Shown here: positions 11,404 through 20,388 of the stretch, one piece after another
How positions within the stretch are numbered: the stretch's first letter is position 1
Layout of the letters: every line of letters begins with the position of its first letter
Origin: a virus
Strand: one strand, 5' to 3'
IMG/VR virus record: IMGVR_UViG_3300025640_000065
Span: 1-22,146 of that record
Length of the DNA: 22,146 nt
Notes under the pieces: generated by a model
Told to the model about the DNA's origin: nothing
Database searches by the model: none
The model's input: the letters and a program-made list of their open reading frames with translations, nothing else
Made by a program: the position numbers and the translations under genes

Positions 11404-12620
11404 TAGCTTGATGCCTCCACCAGTTGTGCGTCACTTGCCGCGAAGGGGTAGTACGCTATCGAGTGGATCAGGCCGTTGAGTATTGAAGACGTTGGCTCAA
11501 AGTCGGCACGTCCATACTTCAACTCTGTGATGCCGCTTGGCATAATCCCGTCGGCGTCATTTACAACCGCTGTGCCGTCAAGAGACTGAGCAAAGTTATT
11601 TGGCTCAAACCCTAGCGCCACTTTAGATGTTTCACCCGTGGCGATGCCGTCCACAGAGAAGTTTGCCTGCGTTGATCCACCAGAAACGATAAGCGCCCTC
11701 GACGTAACGCCCTCTCTACGGATAAGAGCGCGGTTTTGCGAACTACCGTCGCTAAAGCCCGCAATGTTCTGGGTATCTGTAATGTCGCTGTCAAAGGAAA
11801 CGAAATCAACAACCAGTGTCCCTGCGTTCACGTTGTATCCGAAGGAGGATAGCAGCGTTGACAGATTGTCAGCCCCGCGTGTCACGCTTGCGCCATAGGT
11901 GGGGATCAGTGGGGATGCGGAGGAACCGGCTTCGAGTTGGGCAAAGGTGACTGATCCGCTGACAGTCAATGTAAGTGTCCCAGCACTCGGCGTGAATGTC
12001 AGACTTACGCGGTCAGTGTCCGCAGCCCCTGTGCCGACAAGAGGACCAGCAGTAGATGCGCCTGAAAGCGTCACTGTGCCTGTTCCGGTGAAGGAAAGCG
12101 TGTAGGGTGTTGCCGTAACAATTACACCCTGCGTTAAAAGCGATGCGGTATTCAGCAGAATGTTCGTCCGCCCCTCGTACACCTGCAACCCACCTCGACC
12201 TGTCGAGTAGTCAATGCCCAGACCGTACAAGGCACCGGCTGTCGTGTTAGGCAGATAATCACTGCCGTATTTGTCAAACTGCATACCCCCCAAGTCCGAG
12301 CGATACACGGCAATCTCTGTTGCATCTGTGGGGGTGATCGTCAGAGTCGTTGTGGACGCTGTGACCTCAACCCGCGACACACCGGAACTCGCATCAAGTG
12401 TACCCGTCGCAGCCCCAGAATATGCCACTGAGCCGCTTGCCGCGCGGATCGTGTAGTCAACCCCAGACACAACCGTGATCGACTGTGCGCCGCCAGCGCC
12501 GTTGCGGTACAGGTTTTCCATCGCCCACTTCAGGTTCCCGTCACTATCAAGGACGGTCTGCCCGGTGGATCGACCACTGTTGATAAGTTCGTGTGCAGTC
12601 TTTGTCGTATCAAGTGCCAT
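11403..12620 (-). CDS. virion structural protein with LamG-like C-terminal domain (405 aa)
   Basis: The protein is rich in Thr, Ser and Gly with repeated beta-strand patterns. Residues about 45-110 form a small Ig-like beta region. FAQLEAGSSASPLIPTYGAS (around 222-241) is a motif I know from phage carbohydrate-binding tail proteins, where it precedes a concanavalin A/LamG-like jelly roll. That fits residues about 250-400. It could therefore be a tail fibre, spike or decoration protein binding host polysaccharide. GGAG lies ahead of the ATG at 12620. Enzymatic activity is not evident. Confidence 0.75.
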   Translation of the reverse strand: MALDTTKTAHELINSGRSTGQTVLDSDGNLKWAMENLYRNGAGGAQSITVVSGVDYTIRAASGSVAYSGAATGTLDASSGVSRVEVTASTTTLTITPTDATEIAVYRSDLGGMQFDKYGSDYLPNTTAGALYGLGIDYSTGRGGLQVYEGRTNILLNTASLLTQGVIVTATPYTLSFTGTGTVTLSGASTAGPLVGTGAADTDRVSLTFTPSAGTLTLTVSGSVTFAQLEAGSSASPLIPTYGASVTRGADNLSTLLSSFGYNVNAGTLVVDFVSFDSDITDTQNIAGFSDGSSQNRALIRREGVTSRALIVSGGSTQANFSVDGIATGETSKVALGFEPNNFAQSLDGTAVVNDADGIMPSGITELKYGRADFEPTSSILNGLIHSIAYYPFAASDAQLVEASS

Positions 12621-12623
12621 GTG

Positions 12624-12836
12624 TCAGGCTCCAAATGTGTTGTTTGAGAAGTCAGTGACAAGCACGGGGTCAGACCCGCCAATGCGGTAGTCCTGAGCGT
12701 CCAATTCTCGGCGGGCATAGACACGTGCGGAAAAGTCCAAGAAGAGCGTCGGCTGTATTCCGCCCAGCAGCGGTATGCCACCGCGCCGGCCGAAAGGCGA
12801 CAAAAAGCCATCAAGCGGGCTGACAATGTTACGCAT
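12624..12836 (-). CDS. small late protein of unknown function (70 aa)
   Basis: Begins MRNIVSPLDGFLSPFGRRGG and ends VLVTDFSNNTFGA. The Gly/Pro-rich first half is followed by a strand-rich region (FLDFSARVYARRELDAQDYR). It overlaps the previous gene by eight bases, and the next gene follows after three. Neighbours are virion proteins, so a fibre accessory or assembly role is plausible. I recall MRxIVSPLDG-type starts in other phage tail-region proteins, without a function. Confidence 0.6.
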   Translation of the reverse strand: MRNIVSPLDGFLSPFGRRGGIPLLGGIQPTLFLDFSARVYARRELDAQDYRIGGSDPVLVTDFSNNTFGA

Positions 12837-13110
12837 GACTGACCATCACCTCGGCACCGGCGCTGGTGTAAGCATAAACGCGGGTTGCAGAAATGCCGGG
12901 GAACAGATCGGACAGCGAGACATTGCGCTCGCCTTGGCCGGGATTGTAGCGCACCGCCCCATCATCATCAGTTGGCGCAACGGCCCCCACTGTGCCTTTG
13001 ACAAGGATAAACCCGCCGGACTTATTCTGGAATGTGATTGCGGTTACGTCAGCGTTTGTAAGCTGCGTCCAAGCAGCGATTGCAAGAACGATGTCTGTAT
13101 TTTGCGCCAT
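12829..13110 (-). CDS. small beta-rich late protein, possible decoration or fibre-base protein (93 aa)
   Basis: Reads MAQNTDIVLAIAAWTQLTNA, then DVTAITFQNKSGGFILVKGT and a C-terminal ISATRVYAYTSAGAEVMVSH. Strand-turn repetition suggests a compact beta sandwich of the kind used in virion accessory proteins. The ATG at 13110 follows a GGGG about nine bases upstream. An ATG at 13128 has no Shine-Dalgarno. It is the first gene after a non-coding gap holding a promoter-like sequence. Confidence 0.65.
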   Translation of the reverse strand: MAQNTDIVLAIAAWTQLTNADVTAITFQNKSGGFILVKGTVGAVAPTDDDGAVRYNPGQGERNVSLSDLFPGISATRVYAYTSAGAEVMVSHA

Positions 13111-13142
13111 GTGTCGGCCCCCATTCATTTAAGGTTGGCCGA

Positions 13143-13171
13143 TCTATATCACGGAATGGCAGGCCAATCAA
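13143..13171 (-). promoter_or_regulatory. candidate internal late promoter (leftward)
   Basis: On the minus strand TTGATT (13171-13166) and TATAGA (13148-13143) are 17 bases apart. They lie in the 98-base gap before the 13110 gene. The -35 box falls within the hairpin at 13159-13191. Confidence 0.3.
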
Positions 13172-13191
13172 TCGCTGCGGGATCGGCCTGC
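13159..13191. promoter_or_regulatory. imperfect hairpin with GGCC-GATC repeats
   Basis: GCAGGCCAATC (13159-13169) pairs with GATCGGCCTGC (13181-13191) with one mismatch and an 11-base loop. A further GGCCGATC occurs at 13137-13144. There is no T-run, so an operator or partial terminator is more likely than a strong intrinsic terminator. Confidence 0.4.
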
Positions 13192-13208
13192 TCATGGTTG
13201 GGTGTGTG

Positions 13209-13415
13209 TCAAAAAGGGTTTTCAGAGGCCCTTTTGAACAATTCATCCACATCCGCCTCGGAGACTCCGAATTTATGGGCAATGGTTCGCACGTACATGC
13301 AATAGCGTTCGACGATACCGGGAGCCATCCGCTCAAGATACGGTAGGATGTCCTGTGGATGACCCGCCGAAACGATTTCCTCAGCAAGTCTCTGCTGTGA
13401 CACTTTTCTATTCAT
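13209..13415 (-). CDS. small helical protein of unknown function (68 aa)
   Basis: Reads MNRKVSQQRLAEEIVSAGHP, then a probable helix pair (DILPYLERMAPGIVERYCMY and EADVDELFKRASENPF). It starts three bases after the fibre gene stop with GAGGT correctly spaced, so it belongs to the late operon. No family is recognised. It could be an assembly chaperone or a regulator. A non-coding gap follows its stop. Confidence 0.65.
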   Translation of the reverse strand: MNRKVSQQRLAEEIVSAGHPQDILPYLERMAPGIVERYCMYVRTIAHKFGVSEADVDELFKRASENPF

Positions 13416-13418
13416 GGC

Positions 13419-14252
13419 TTACCTCGCGTATTGAATTATGGTTTGGCCTATATCACTGCCGAAGTTTTTCAAAACGTCACCATCGGCGCGCCACCAACGA
13501 ACGCGTATCGCGTTGATGGGGAGAGTTGCACCGGTGGGCGTGATGAGGCTGCCAGACTTAGATGTGATGGCGTCCTTGTAACCAAGGGCAAATTCTCCCA
13601 CGCCCACAGCAGTATTGAGCCTTAACAAGCCAGACCCCCCACCATTTAACCTCCAGTTGGCAGTGTTTGTGTCTGATGCGACTGTCCAAGTCACACCATT
13701 GTCACCGCTGATATACACATACAGCAATATATCAGTGTCTGCTGTTGCAGGATAAATGCCATTGAAATAAAAGCTGTAAAAGGGTTCGCTCAGACTTGAA
13801 AACACAACTTCGGATAACCCAGCCGGGTTCACCGTAGATATAGGCACATCTTTGTCCGTAACTTCTGGTCTAATGGCATCAATCGCCGCCTTGACCTTGG
13901 CAGGCGACACAAGGCTCTCAGTTGTCCCTGTGCCAGCCTCCCAAGCCGAGGTGGCCTGATCGCCCAACAGCCCTGTCTGCGTGCCTGACGTATTCACAAC
14001 CTGAGTGTCATCAAGTATCCGAAAAGCGTCGGCCGACTGGTCAACATATGCAACGCTGATCCACTGATCATTCGCCTCAGACCGCATCTTGAGGGTGTTG
14101 TTTATCGTGTCATACCAGAGCATGTTCGCATAGGTCGTGGCGGGTGCCGACGATCCGCTGCTCAGACTGCCCAGCGCCTGCAATGCGCTGTTGATGTCAG
14201 ATCGCGTTGCAGGAAATGATTGGTTGTCAATTACAAGGTCATTTTGAGACAT
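13419..14252 (-). CDS. tail fibre protein (277 aa)
   Basis: The N-terminus (MSQNDLVIDNQSFPATRSDI, then NSALQALGSLSSGSSAPATT and YANMLWYDTINNTLKMRS) matches the attachment segment of fibre proteins I know from roseobacter and related phages (SALQALAxxSSGxxAPATTYANxxWYDTxNNxLKxRNE). The rest is a beta-rich shaft and tip (residues about 120-277). It probably docks on the tail tip and contributes to receptor binding. The ATG at 14252 overlaps the J-like gene stop (TGATG). The codon before it, TTG, is an unlikely start. Confidence 0.85.
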   Translation of the reverse strand: MSQNDLVIDNQSFPATRSDINSALQALGSLSSGSSAPATTYANMLWYDTINNTLKMRSEANDQWISVAYVDQSADAFRILDDTQVVNTSGTQTGLLGDQATSAWEAGTGTTESLVSPAKVKAAIDAIRPEVTDKDVPISTVNPAGLSEVVFSSLSEPFYSFYFNGIYPATADTDILLYVYISGDNGVTWTVASDTNTANWRLNGGGSGLLRLNTAVGVGEFALGYKDAITSKSGSLITPTGATLPINAIRVRWWRADGDVLKNFGSDIGQTIIQYAR

Positions 14253-16870
14253 CAATTGTGCTCCACATATGCCGTCAGCGCCGAAAGCGACGGGGTTACA
14301 TTGTCTGTGGTCGAATTTAGCCGGACTTTGAAGCGAAAAGCGCGTCCAGATATATCGGCCACCTTGATCGGCTGGTAGTCAGACCAGGTTGGCGTTCCGT
14401 CAGGATCGTCCTGCGTGACCGACACATACGTGATGATGTTGGTGTCGGCAAATTGGCTGTCACCGCCAAGATCATCGAAATTGCCTGGGGCGTTGTCAAA
14501 CAATCCTGGCTGATCGTCAAACAGGCCAGCCGAATTATCAAAGCGATTGTTCGTGCCTGTCACATAAACGCGGCACCTTTTAATCCCACCACTACCTGCG
14601 CCTCCGCCTCCGCCTCCAGTGGTTTCAATCACATCGCTGAACAGATATTCACCAGTCGCAGGCGCAGTCGTGTAGGCGGTCAATCGCAGAGCGCCAGAAA
14701 CAACCTCGGTGTTCGTCTTGGCCCCCGTGAATGTCGGGCTGTCCGTCAAGCTGATCGTATGCGTGAACGGCTCCAGATCGGCAGGCAGAACCACAACGGA
14801 CGTAAAGCCAAGCGAGGATATGCCAGACTTGTCATAGGCGCGGACAAGATACGTCCCTGCGCGGGCCGGGACTGACGCGATGGACGCCGGGCGCGGCACC
14901 TTGTCAACGTATGTTATCGCGTTGGCCCACGTTGCTCCTGCCAACTCGGGCGAATACCGCACGCGATAAAACGACAAATCGGCGTCAGGAACAGCGTCCC
15001 AATCAAGCGTCACCACTGCGCCATTCACCTCGGCCACAAGGTTCTGCACGTCAGACGGTGGCTCTCTGCTGCCAATCGCCTCATAGTTGAAGGCAAACTC
15101 CCATTCGCCTTTGACTCCAAATGCGTTGATCGCCCGGGCGCGAAAGTCATAAAAGCCGTCGTCCAGATCGGCGGCTTCAAAGTCGCCAAGCTGACCAGTG
15201 CCAAGCGAAATCCAGCGATCCGAACTGGACAGCTTGAACTCCGCCTCAATGTAATCAATCCGCTCGCCAGCGCCGGACGTGATGTTCAGCGTGATGATGT
15301 TTGTGACGTTCTCACGGACAATCTGCGTGCGCTGCGATAAGGCAATGCCAACAGACGGCACATCGGTAAAAGACAGCAAATTCGTGTTGTTGCTGATGAT
15401 GTCCGCCTCTTCGGCGTTCCAATCAAACGCGGCCTCAGATGTCTCGCGCAGCGTCATCGTCACGCGCAGATCGCCGCCCTCGCCGCTTGGGCCGAATTTC
15501 CACGCGGCCACTTCAAACTCTTTTTCGTCCCAGCCGTAGCGATCAATCGTCAGCGCGATGATCTCGCCCACCTCAACATCCAGCGCATTCAGGCCGAAGT
15601 CGGCGCTGAATGTCATCTGCTCACGCGCTCGGAACAGCGTCAGTTTTGCAATGCGCTGCGCCGCTGATCCGCTGGTTGTCAAAGGCAGTTGCATATCAAG
15701 CGCGGTTTGCTCGCCGCCGTCTTCAGTCTCAAAGACGGACGAAGTGAACGGCGGATAATCTGTCGTGATCCATCGCGCGGCCTCATCGTTGAAGGTGCCT
15801 TGCACCGAGTTGAATTGGTCGCGCAAATTGGTCCGCGTATCAAGCGAGATGCCGCTGCGCATATCGTCCAGCGTCAGAACCTTTGTCGGAGCCACATAAT
15901 CGGCGGCAATCAGTTTCCATTTGCCAGCGCCCCAGAATAGCGTTCCAGCGCAGCACGTCATCATGCGGCCAAGAATTGTGGAATGGCTATCGCCAGCGTT
16001 CACAATGCCGTTCATGGTGTATCGGGCTTCAGTGCCGCCGCCAGCCAATGTAATGGCCTCATCGCAGACGTTGGCGGCCACAGAGAAGGCCGTGTCGTCA
16101 ATGTCGGTGTCAGACATGCCGTAAGCCGCTGCAATGTAATCACGGACGCACAGGGCAGCGTTGGCGCTCCATGCGGCTGTTGTCGTGCGCGGGTCGTAAA
16201 CTTTCTTGCCTTTCACCACCGTCGTGATCAGCGGCAAGCCATTTGCGAACACGTCTTGATTGAACTCATATCGGACATAAAGATAGGCGATGCCTTTGCC
16301 GACGAATGACCCATTTATTTGCACGCTCTCGGCCAGCAAGTCTGCGTCGGCGGCTGTCTGATCGCCAAGGTGCTTGCGGATGCGGATTTTGTTTTTCCAA
16401 CGCCCATCCACAAAGCCCGTGTCCGCGTCCCACGTCACCACCTCATCGTTGATGTAGATGTCGCCAATTTCCTCGACCTCATGGCCAGCGAGTGCGATAA
16501 TTTGATGCAAGAACTTGTTGTTGTTTCCAGTCGTCTCATAGTAGGTGATTGTGCCGCCTTTGCGGACTTGGCCATAAACGAAGTCATGGGGCGAAATTGC
16601 GCTTTTCTGGTTTACAAGGATGCCTTGCGAGGTGAGCGCGCCAAAGTCAGGCTTTGGGGCAAGTGCTTGCAGCGCCCAGCTTGAGACGGCAGATATGGCG
16701 AGGTATCCAACGATAGCAGCGCCGCCTATCCCAAATATGCTGAAGCCTGCGACCGCCGTACCAAACGATCCCAATGAGCCTAGAATTGCAGCGCCAACAG
16801 TAACAGGATCGCGCGGAGCCTGATCCCAATCGGCATATCGCATCACATTGTAAGGGACCTGTCTCTTCAT
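14252..16870 (-). CDS. J-like tail-tip host-specificity protein (872 aa)
   Basis: The N-terminus carries a hydrophobic Gly/Ala-rich stretch (residues about 23-68), as in lambda J relatives. A core (about 70-500) follows with KSAISPHDFVYGQVRKGGTI and YINDEVVTWD, the phage-tail protein fold of this family. A fibronectin type III-like domain starts near PPSDVQNLVAEVNGAVVTLD. A Gly-rich hinge (TTGGGGGGAGSGG) precedes residues 776-803, four heptapeptides RFDNSAG, LFDDQPG, LFDNAPG and NFDDLGG, and a final beta domain. It forms the tail tip that contacts the host. The ATG at 16870 overlaps the peptidase gene stop (ATGA). The reading upstream to 16978 lies within that gene. Confidence 0.9.
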   Translation of the reverse strand: MKRQVPYNVMRYADWDQAPRDPVTVGAAILGSLGSFGTAVAGFSIFGIGGAAIVGYLAISAVSSWALQALAPKPDFGALTSQGILVNQKSAISPHDFVYGQVRKGGTITYYETTGNNNKFLHQIIALAGHEVEEIGDIYINDEVVTWDADTGFVDGRWKNKIRIRKHLGDQTAADADLLAESVQINGSFVGKGIAYLYVRYEFNQDVFANGLPLITTVVKGKKVYDPRTTTAAWSANAALCVRDYIAAAYGMSDTDIDDTAFSVAANVCDEAITLAGGGTEARYTMNGIVNAGDSHSTILGRMMTCCAGTLFWGAGKWKLIAADYVAPTKVLTLDDMRSGISLDTRTNLRDQFNSVQGTFNDEAARWITTDYPPFTSSVFETEDGGEQTALDMQLPLTTSGSAAQRIAKLTLFRAREQMTFSADFGLNALDVEVGEIIALTIDRYGWDEKEFEVAAWKFGPSGEGGDLRVTMTLRETSEAAFDWNAEEADIISNNTNLLSFTDVPSVGIALSQRTQIVRENVTNIITLNITSGAGERIDYIEAEFKLSSSDRWISLGTGQLGDFEAADLDDGFYDFRARAINAFGVKGEWEFAFNYEAIGSREPPSDVQNLVAEVNGAVVTLDWDAVPDADLSFYRVRYSPELAGATWANAITYVDKVPRPASIASVPARAGTYLVRAYDKSGISSLGFTSVVVLPADLEPFTHTISLTDSPTFTGAKTNTEVVSGALRLTAYTTAPATGEYLFSDVIETTGGGGGGAGSGGIKRCRVYVTGTNNRFDNSAGLFDDQPGLFDNAPGNFDDLGGDSQFADTNIITYVSVTQDDPDGTPTWSDYQPIKVADISGRAFRFKVRLNSTTDNVTPSLSALTAYVEHN

Positions 16871-17286
16871 ATCCACGCCTTCGAAATATCGGTTATGGGC
16901 ATGTATATCACACCTTGCCGCGAAAGAAACGCCGCTTTGATGCCCGTGCAAATGCCCATGCCGTACCCAATGCCCCAATCGGCCACACGATCCGTCACCA
17001 CAAGCGCGCCGCGCGGCGGTACATGCGCAACCCGCGTCAGCTTATCATCCACCGCGTCCACAAACGAAAAGAACCCAAACTCGCTGCGAAGCTGGTCCTT
17101 GCGCATGGGCCGTTCACCATAGGCCGTCGCAACCATATAGCGCCCCAGCCAATCGTCGGCCCACCCGTGGCCATACATGGCCCGCCACGCGCCATTGGTG
17201 AACGTCAGGCAGTCGTGGTGCCCCCACCGGAAAGGCGCGCTCCTGACGGCCTTGAGATAGGCGTTTAGCTGCTTTTGCGGCCCCAT
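16867..17286 (-). CDS. NlpC/P60-like tail peptidase (DUF6950 type, 139 aa)
   Basis: The motif FRWGHHDCLTFTNGAWRAMY (residues 19-38) holds the likely catalytic Cys (C26) in the W-G-x-H-D-C context used by this tail-assembly cysteine peptidase group. HVPPRGALVV (around 88-97) is the conserved second block. The usual His appears to be replaced or displaced in the C-terminal part, so activity is uncertain. It sits between tail-tip genes like GTA gp14 and lambda K, suggesting a role in tail-tip assembly or local peptidoglycan cleavage. It overlaps both neighbours. Confidence 0.78.
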   Translation of the reverse strand: MGPQKQLNAYLKAVRSAPFRWGHHDCLTFTNGAWRAMYGHGWADDWLGRYMVATAYGERPMRKDQLRSEFGFFSFVDAVDDKLTRVAHVPPRGALVVTDRVADWGIGYGMGICTGIKAAFLSRQGVIYMPITDISKAWI

Positions 17287-17816
17287 GAAATCTCCGCGTC
17301 CTGAATTGGTGCGACATAATCAAAGAACGTGTCGCCAGCGTACCGCGCCTTCTGGCTTTCGCTCGTGTAGCGGCGGTTGCTGGCCTTTTCCGCCTCAACC
17401 ATTTTGCTATCAACCAGCACCGACACAGTGCCAGACTCGGCGCTGTCCTCAATCGTCATCTTGTTCAGACGTCCGGTAAACACCTCGACAACGTCAGTCA
17501 CCGATGCGTCGCCAAAATAAACCCGGCACACGCGCCGCTGATACGGCTCTTGCAGCGCCAAGCTGATCACAGCGCCGGACATGCCGCTCAGGCTGATTGT
17601 CAGCGCCTTGGCCGACATATCATTGACTTCTTCAAGGCCGCTGATTGCAATCAATTCACCCGCGCCAAGGTAGGTGTCGGACCCAATAACCTTGTCACCA
17701 TACCCGCTCCAAAAACGGACAGACGCGCTGCTCAGAAGAAACTCAACCGCGAAATATGGCTGCGCAGTTTCGCCAGCCCAAGCCGCGATAAGAGGTGCCG
17801 GAACCGTGCGGCTCAT
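17265..17816 (-). CDS. tail-tip protein, DUF2163-like (183 aa)
   Basis: Features match the phage minor tail group that sits between the distal tail protein and the peptidase: WSGYGDKVIGSDTYLGAGEL (residues 36-55), ISGLEE, LSGMSGAVISLALQEPYQRR (around 75-94), VFTGRLNKMTIED (around 111-123), then YTSESQKARYAGDTFFDYV and DAEISWG at the end. It would form part of the tail hub. The start at 17816 overlaps the previous stop. It also overlaps the peptidase gene by 22 bases. Confidence 0.78.
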   Translation of the reverse strand: MSRTVPAPLIAAWAGETAQPYFAVEFLLSSASVRFWSGYGDKVIGSDTYLGAGELIAISGLEEVNDMSAKALTISLSGMSGAVISLALQEPYQRRVCRVYFGDASVTDVVEVFTGRLNKMTIEDSAESGTVSVLVDSKMVEAEKASNRRYTSESQKARYAGDTFFDYVAPIQDAEISWGRKSS

Positions 17817-18427
17817 GCTGCCTCCATTGCGCTGAAGCTGATGCCGTATTGCGCCACGTCAGCATTCCAACCCGTCACATTTTCGGCCAAGCGAAAACGG
17901 CCAACGGCGTTTGCCACGACAACGCTGCTCGATCTTGTCCCGCGCACGGCTGGCCATACATCCAGCGTCGCGTTGCCAGAGACATCAGTGTCAACGTCCA
18001 CCAGAACCTTGTGCAGCGTTGCCGTAGCAGCCGCCCCAAGCTGGATGTAGTCGCCAGCCAAAAGCCAGCCCGTTTGGCTAACCGCCGCACCCGTGACGGA
18101 TATTGTGCTGCCCGTTTGATCCGTGATGATTGGCGTGCCGGGTGCTGCCGATGCCGTCCCTCTTGGCACACACCCATTCGGATCGCCAAGCAGGAACGTC
18201 CCAGCCTGCCCGTTTAGGGATAACAGAAAAGCGTTCCACTGCTCTGCGGCTGTGCGGCGCATGGGCGGCAGCGTGATGTCGGCCTCCCACATCTGGCCCG
18301 CGTATTGGTGCGCCTGCCCCGCAAAGGTAAACGGCGACATGCTATAGGCCACCGCGTTTCTGGCCCGAAAGCTGACGCTGCGAATGCCCGTGTGCGCTGG
18401 CAGGGCGAGGGGATACGTGATTGCCAT
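17813..18427 (-). CDS. distal tail-like protein (204 aa)
   Basis: The protein shows a known siphophage pattern. YPLALPAHTGIRSVSFRARN is near the start, then SPFTFAGQAHQYAGQMWEAD and ITLPPMRRTAAEQWNAFLLS, then LNGQAGTFLLGDPNG (around 71-85) and a C-terminal strand-rich domain ending in SFSAMEAA. Homologous proteins sit directly after the tape measure and probably form the ring that joins tail tube and tip. The start overlaps the tape measure stop (TAATG). Confidence 0.8.
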   Translation of the reverse strand: MAITYPLALPAHTGIRSVSFRARNAVAYSMSPFTFAGQAHQYAGQMWEADITLPPMRRTAAEQWNAFLLSLNGQAGTFLLGDPNGCVPRGTASAAPGTPIITDQTGSTISVTGAAVSQTGWLLAGDYIQLGAAATATLHKVLVDVDTDVSGNATLDVWPAVRGTRSSSVVVANAVGRFRLAENVTGWNADVAQYGISFSAMEAA

Positions 18428-20388
18428 TATCCGAAGGACCTTCCGTAAGAGCCGCCGCGCAGCTTGGCGTCCGCCACCGCAGCTTTCGTCGCCTCAACCA
18501 TCTTGGGCAGCATCGCGGTAACCTCCGCTCGGCTGACGCCTGAGCCGAATGTGTTGTTCTGAATGACAGTGACGCCACCGCCGCCGGATGACATTGCGTT
18601 GTTCGTCTGCCCTGCGCTCAATATCCGCCCGTTGACTTGCGGCACGAACAATTCTCGGCCATGCTCTCCGGTGATGTAGGGCTTGCCTGCCTGAACGCTG
18701 CCGCCCGACGCCTGCCCCGTGATGGGCGCGCCACCTCCGCCGATAGCCCCGAACACGCTGCCCAGAATGCCGCCACCGCCGCTGCTGAAACTGCCGACAA
18801 GCTGCTGCACGACCAAAACCCGAAACAACTCTTTGATGATTTCAGACGCCATTGACTTGAAGGCATCTCCGGCGCTTTGCGTGCCATCAATCATTGACAT
18901 GAATGCGTCCTCCATGCTGGCCTCGACGGTGCTCATTGTGCTTCTTAAATTCTCAGCGTCAAAGCCAAGAGCTTGAAGGGCAGGGGAGCCGTTGATTATG
19001 GCACCAAACATATCCTCAAACGACTGAGTGGCATTTTGCGCAGAACGCGCGGTTGATGCTGTGGTGCTTGCAGCGGCCTGCATCGGTGTAAGTATTTTTG
19101 ACGCCGAAATAGCTGCCTGCTCATAGTTCTCGCCAATCTGTTCAATATCTTGGCGCAGTTCTGCTGTGACCTCTCTGCCGCTCGCCTCAATATCAGCAAT
19201 AATTTGAGCCTCTTTTCGCATGCGCTCTGTGGCAATGCGCTGCCGCTCTCGTTCCTCTGCTGACAACTTGTTGAGTTCGGCCTGTTCGCGGAGTTCTTTT
19301 GTTTCTGCGCTAATTCCCTCAATTCCTGAAACAGCGCGTCCTTCAGCCGCCTTTTCAGCGTTGCGGCGCGCAATCGCTTGCTGAAGATTGTCTTCTGCTT
19401 TGGTAAGTTTTGAAAGCCAACTTGCAGCCTGCTCACTTGCTTCGCCGTATTTCTCGACATTGGCGTTGTAAGCTGCCTGCGCCTGCGTCACGGCGCTAAG
19501 TTCGCTTTCAAGACCCTCATATTCCTCGACCAAGTTGCGCAACCCAGTTGCATCAAGAGGTTCGTCAGATAGCCGGTTACGAAGGTCCAAAAACCTATTG
19601 ACCGCTTGTGAGACTGTGGCAATCCCTTCCGCAGCCTTCACAATCAAAGGTGACAAGTTGATCAGCGCAGTGCTCAAATTCGCATTGATGACGCGCGACA
19701 TCAAGTCAAGCTGCGTCTGCGCCTCCTCAGCATTGCGGATCATATCCTCGTCAATAACAATGCCAAGTTCGCGCGCCTCGCGCCGCATCGCCTCCATGCC
19801 ATCCCGGCCTTCGCGCAGCATGTTGATCATCGCAACACCCTCGCGGCCAAACAAGCCAGCCGCAAGAGCCGCTTTGCGCGTCGGGTCTTCAACCTTTTGC
19901 ATTTCCTCAGAAATGCGCATAACCGCTTCATCAAGGCCAACGCGCCGCAATTCATCCGCGCTCAGGTTCAATTCATCAAGCGCTTTTTTCGCTGCGCCCG
20001 TTCCCATTGACGCCTCACCCAACCGCTTTGAAAAGCGTTCAAGGCTGCTATCCAGCTTGGCCTGAGATACGCCAGAACTTTCGGCAATCGCTCGGAACTC
20101 TTGCAGCGCATCAGTCGTCAAGCCAATTTGATCAGCCTTTTTGCCAATCTCATCTAGCTGCTCAGTCACCCGACGAACAGCCGCGACAACCGCCGTTGCG
20201 GACAGTGCAGGCAAAAACGCTGCCGAAGCCAAAGACAACCTTTTGAAGCCTGCCGAAACCGATCCAAGACTTTTATTGGACTTCCTCGCAAAATGCTCAA
20301 CCCGTTTCTGGTTTCGCTCCATTGCCTTCGCAAACTCTTTATCCCGGGCGGATAAAATGATGTTCAGTTGTTCAGCACTAACGGCCAT
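18427..20388 (-). CDS. tape measure protein (653 aa)
   Basis: It begins SAEQLNIILSARDKEFAKAM, typical for tape measures, with a hydrophobic segment near residues 52-70 (LASAAFLPALSATAVVAAV). Long coiled-coil stretches run to about 450, and the C-terminal region is Gly-rich with GEHGRELFVPQ (574-584), the conserved tape-measure end motif. It sets tail length and is ejected during infection. At roughly 1.5 angstrom per residue the tail would be near 100 nm, by general scaling. The start at 20388 overlaps the preceding chaperone frame by 11 bases. Confidence 0.92.
   Translation of the reverse strand: MAVSAEQLNIILSARDKEFAKAMERNQKRVEHFARKSNKSLGSVSAGFKRLSLASAAFLPALSATAVVAAVRRVTEQLDEIGKKADQIGLTTDALQEFRAIAESSGVSQAKLDSSLERFSKRLGEASMGTGAAKKALDELNLSADELRRVGLDEAVMRISEEMQKVEDPTRKAALAAGLFGREGVAMINMLREGRDGMEAMRREARELGIVIDEDMIRNAEEAQTQLDLMSRVINANLSTALINLSPLIVKAAEGIATVSQAVNRFLDLRNRLSDEPLDATGLRNLVEEYEGLESELSAVTQAQAAYNANVEKYGEASEQAASWLSKLTKAEDNLQQAIARRNAEKAAEGRAVSGIEGISAETKELREQAELNKLSAEERERQRIATERMRKEAQIIADIEASGREVTAELRQDIEQIGENYEQAAISASKILTPMQAAASTTASTARSAQNATQSFEDMFGAIINGSPALQALGFDAENLRSTMSTVEASMEDAFMSMIDGTQSAGDAFKSMASEIIKELFRVLVVQQLVGSFSSGGGGILGSVFGAIGGGGAPITGQASGGSVQAGKPYITGEHGRELFVPQVNGRILSAGQTNNAMSSGGGGVTVIQNNTFGSGVSRAEVTAMLPKMVEATKAAVADAKLRGGSYGRSFG

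Noticed and set aside
13185-13212. Perfect -35 box TTGACA on the minus strand near 13207-13202
   Set aside because: No acceptable -10 box lies 16-18 bases downstream. The TTGATT/TATAGA pair further along is the better candidate.
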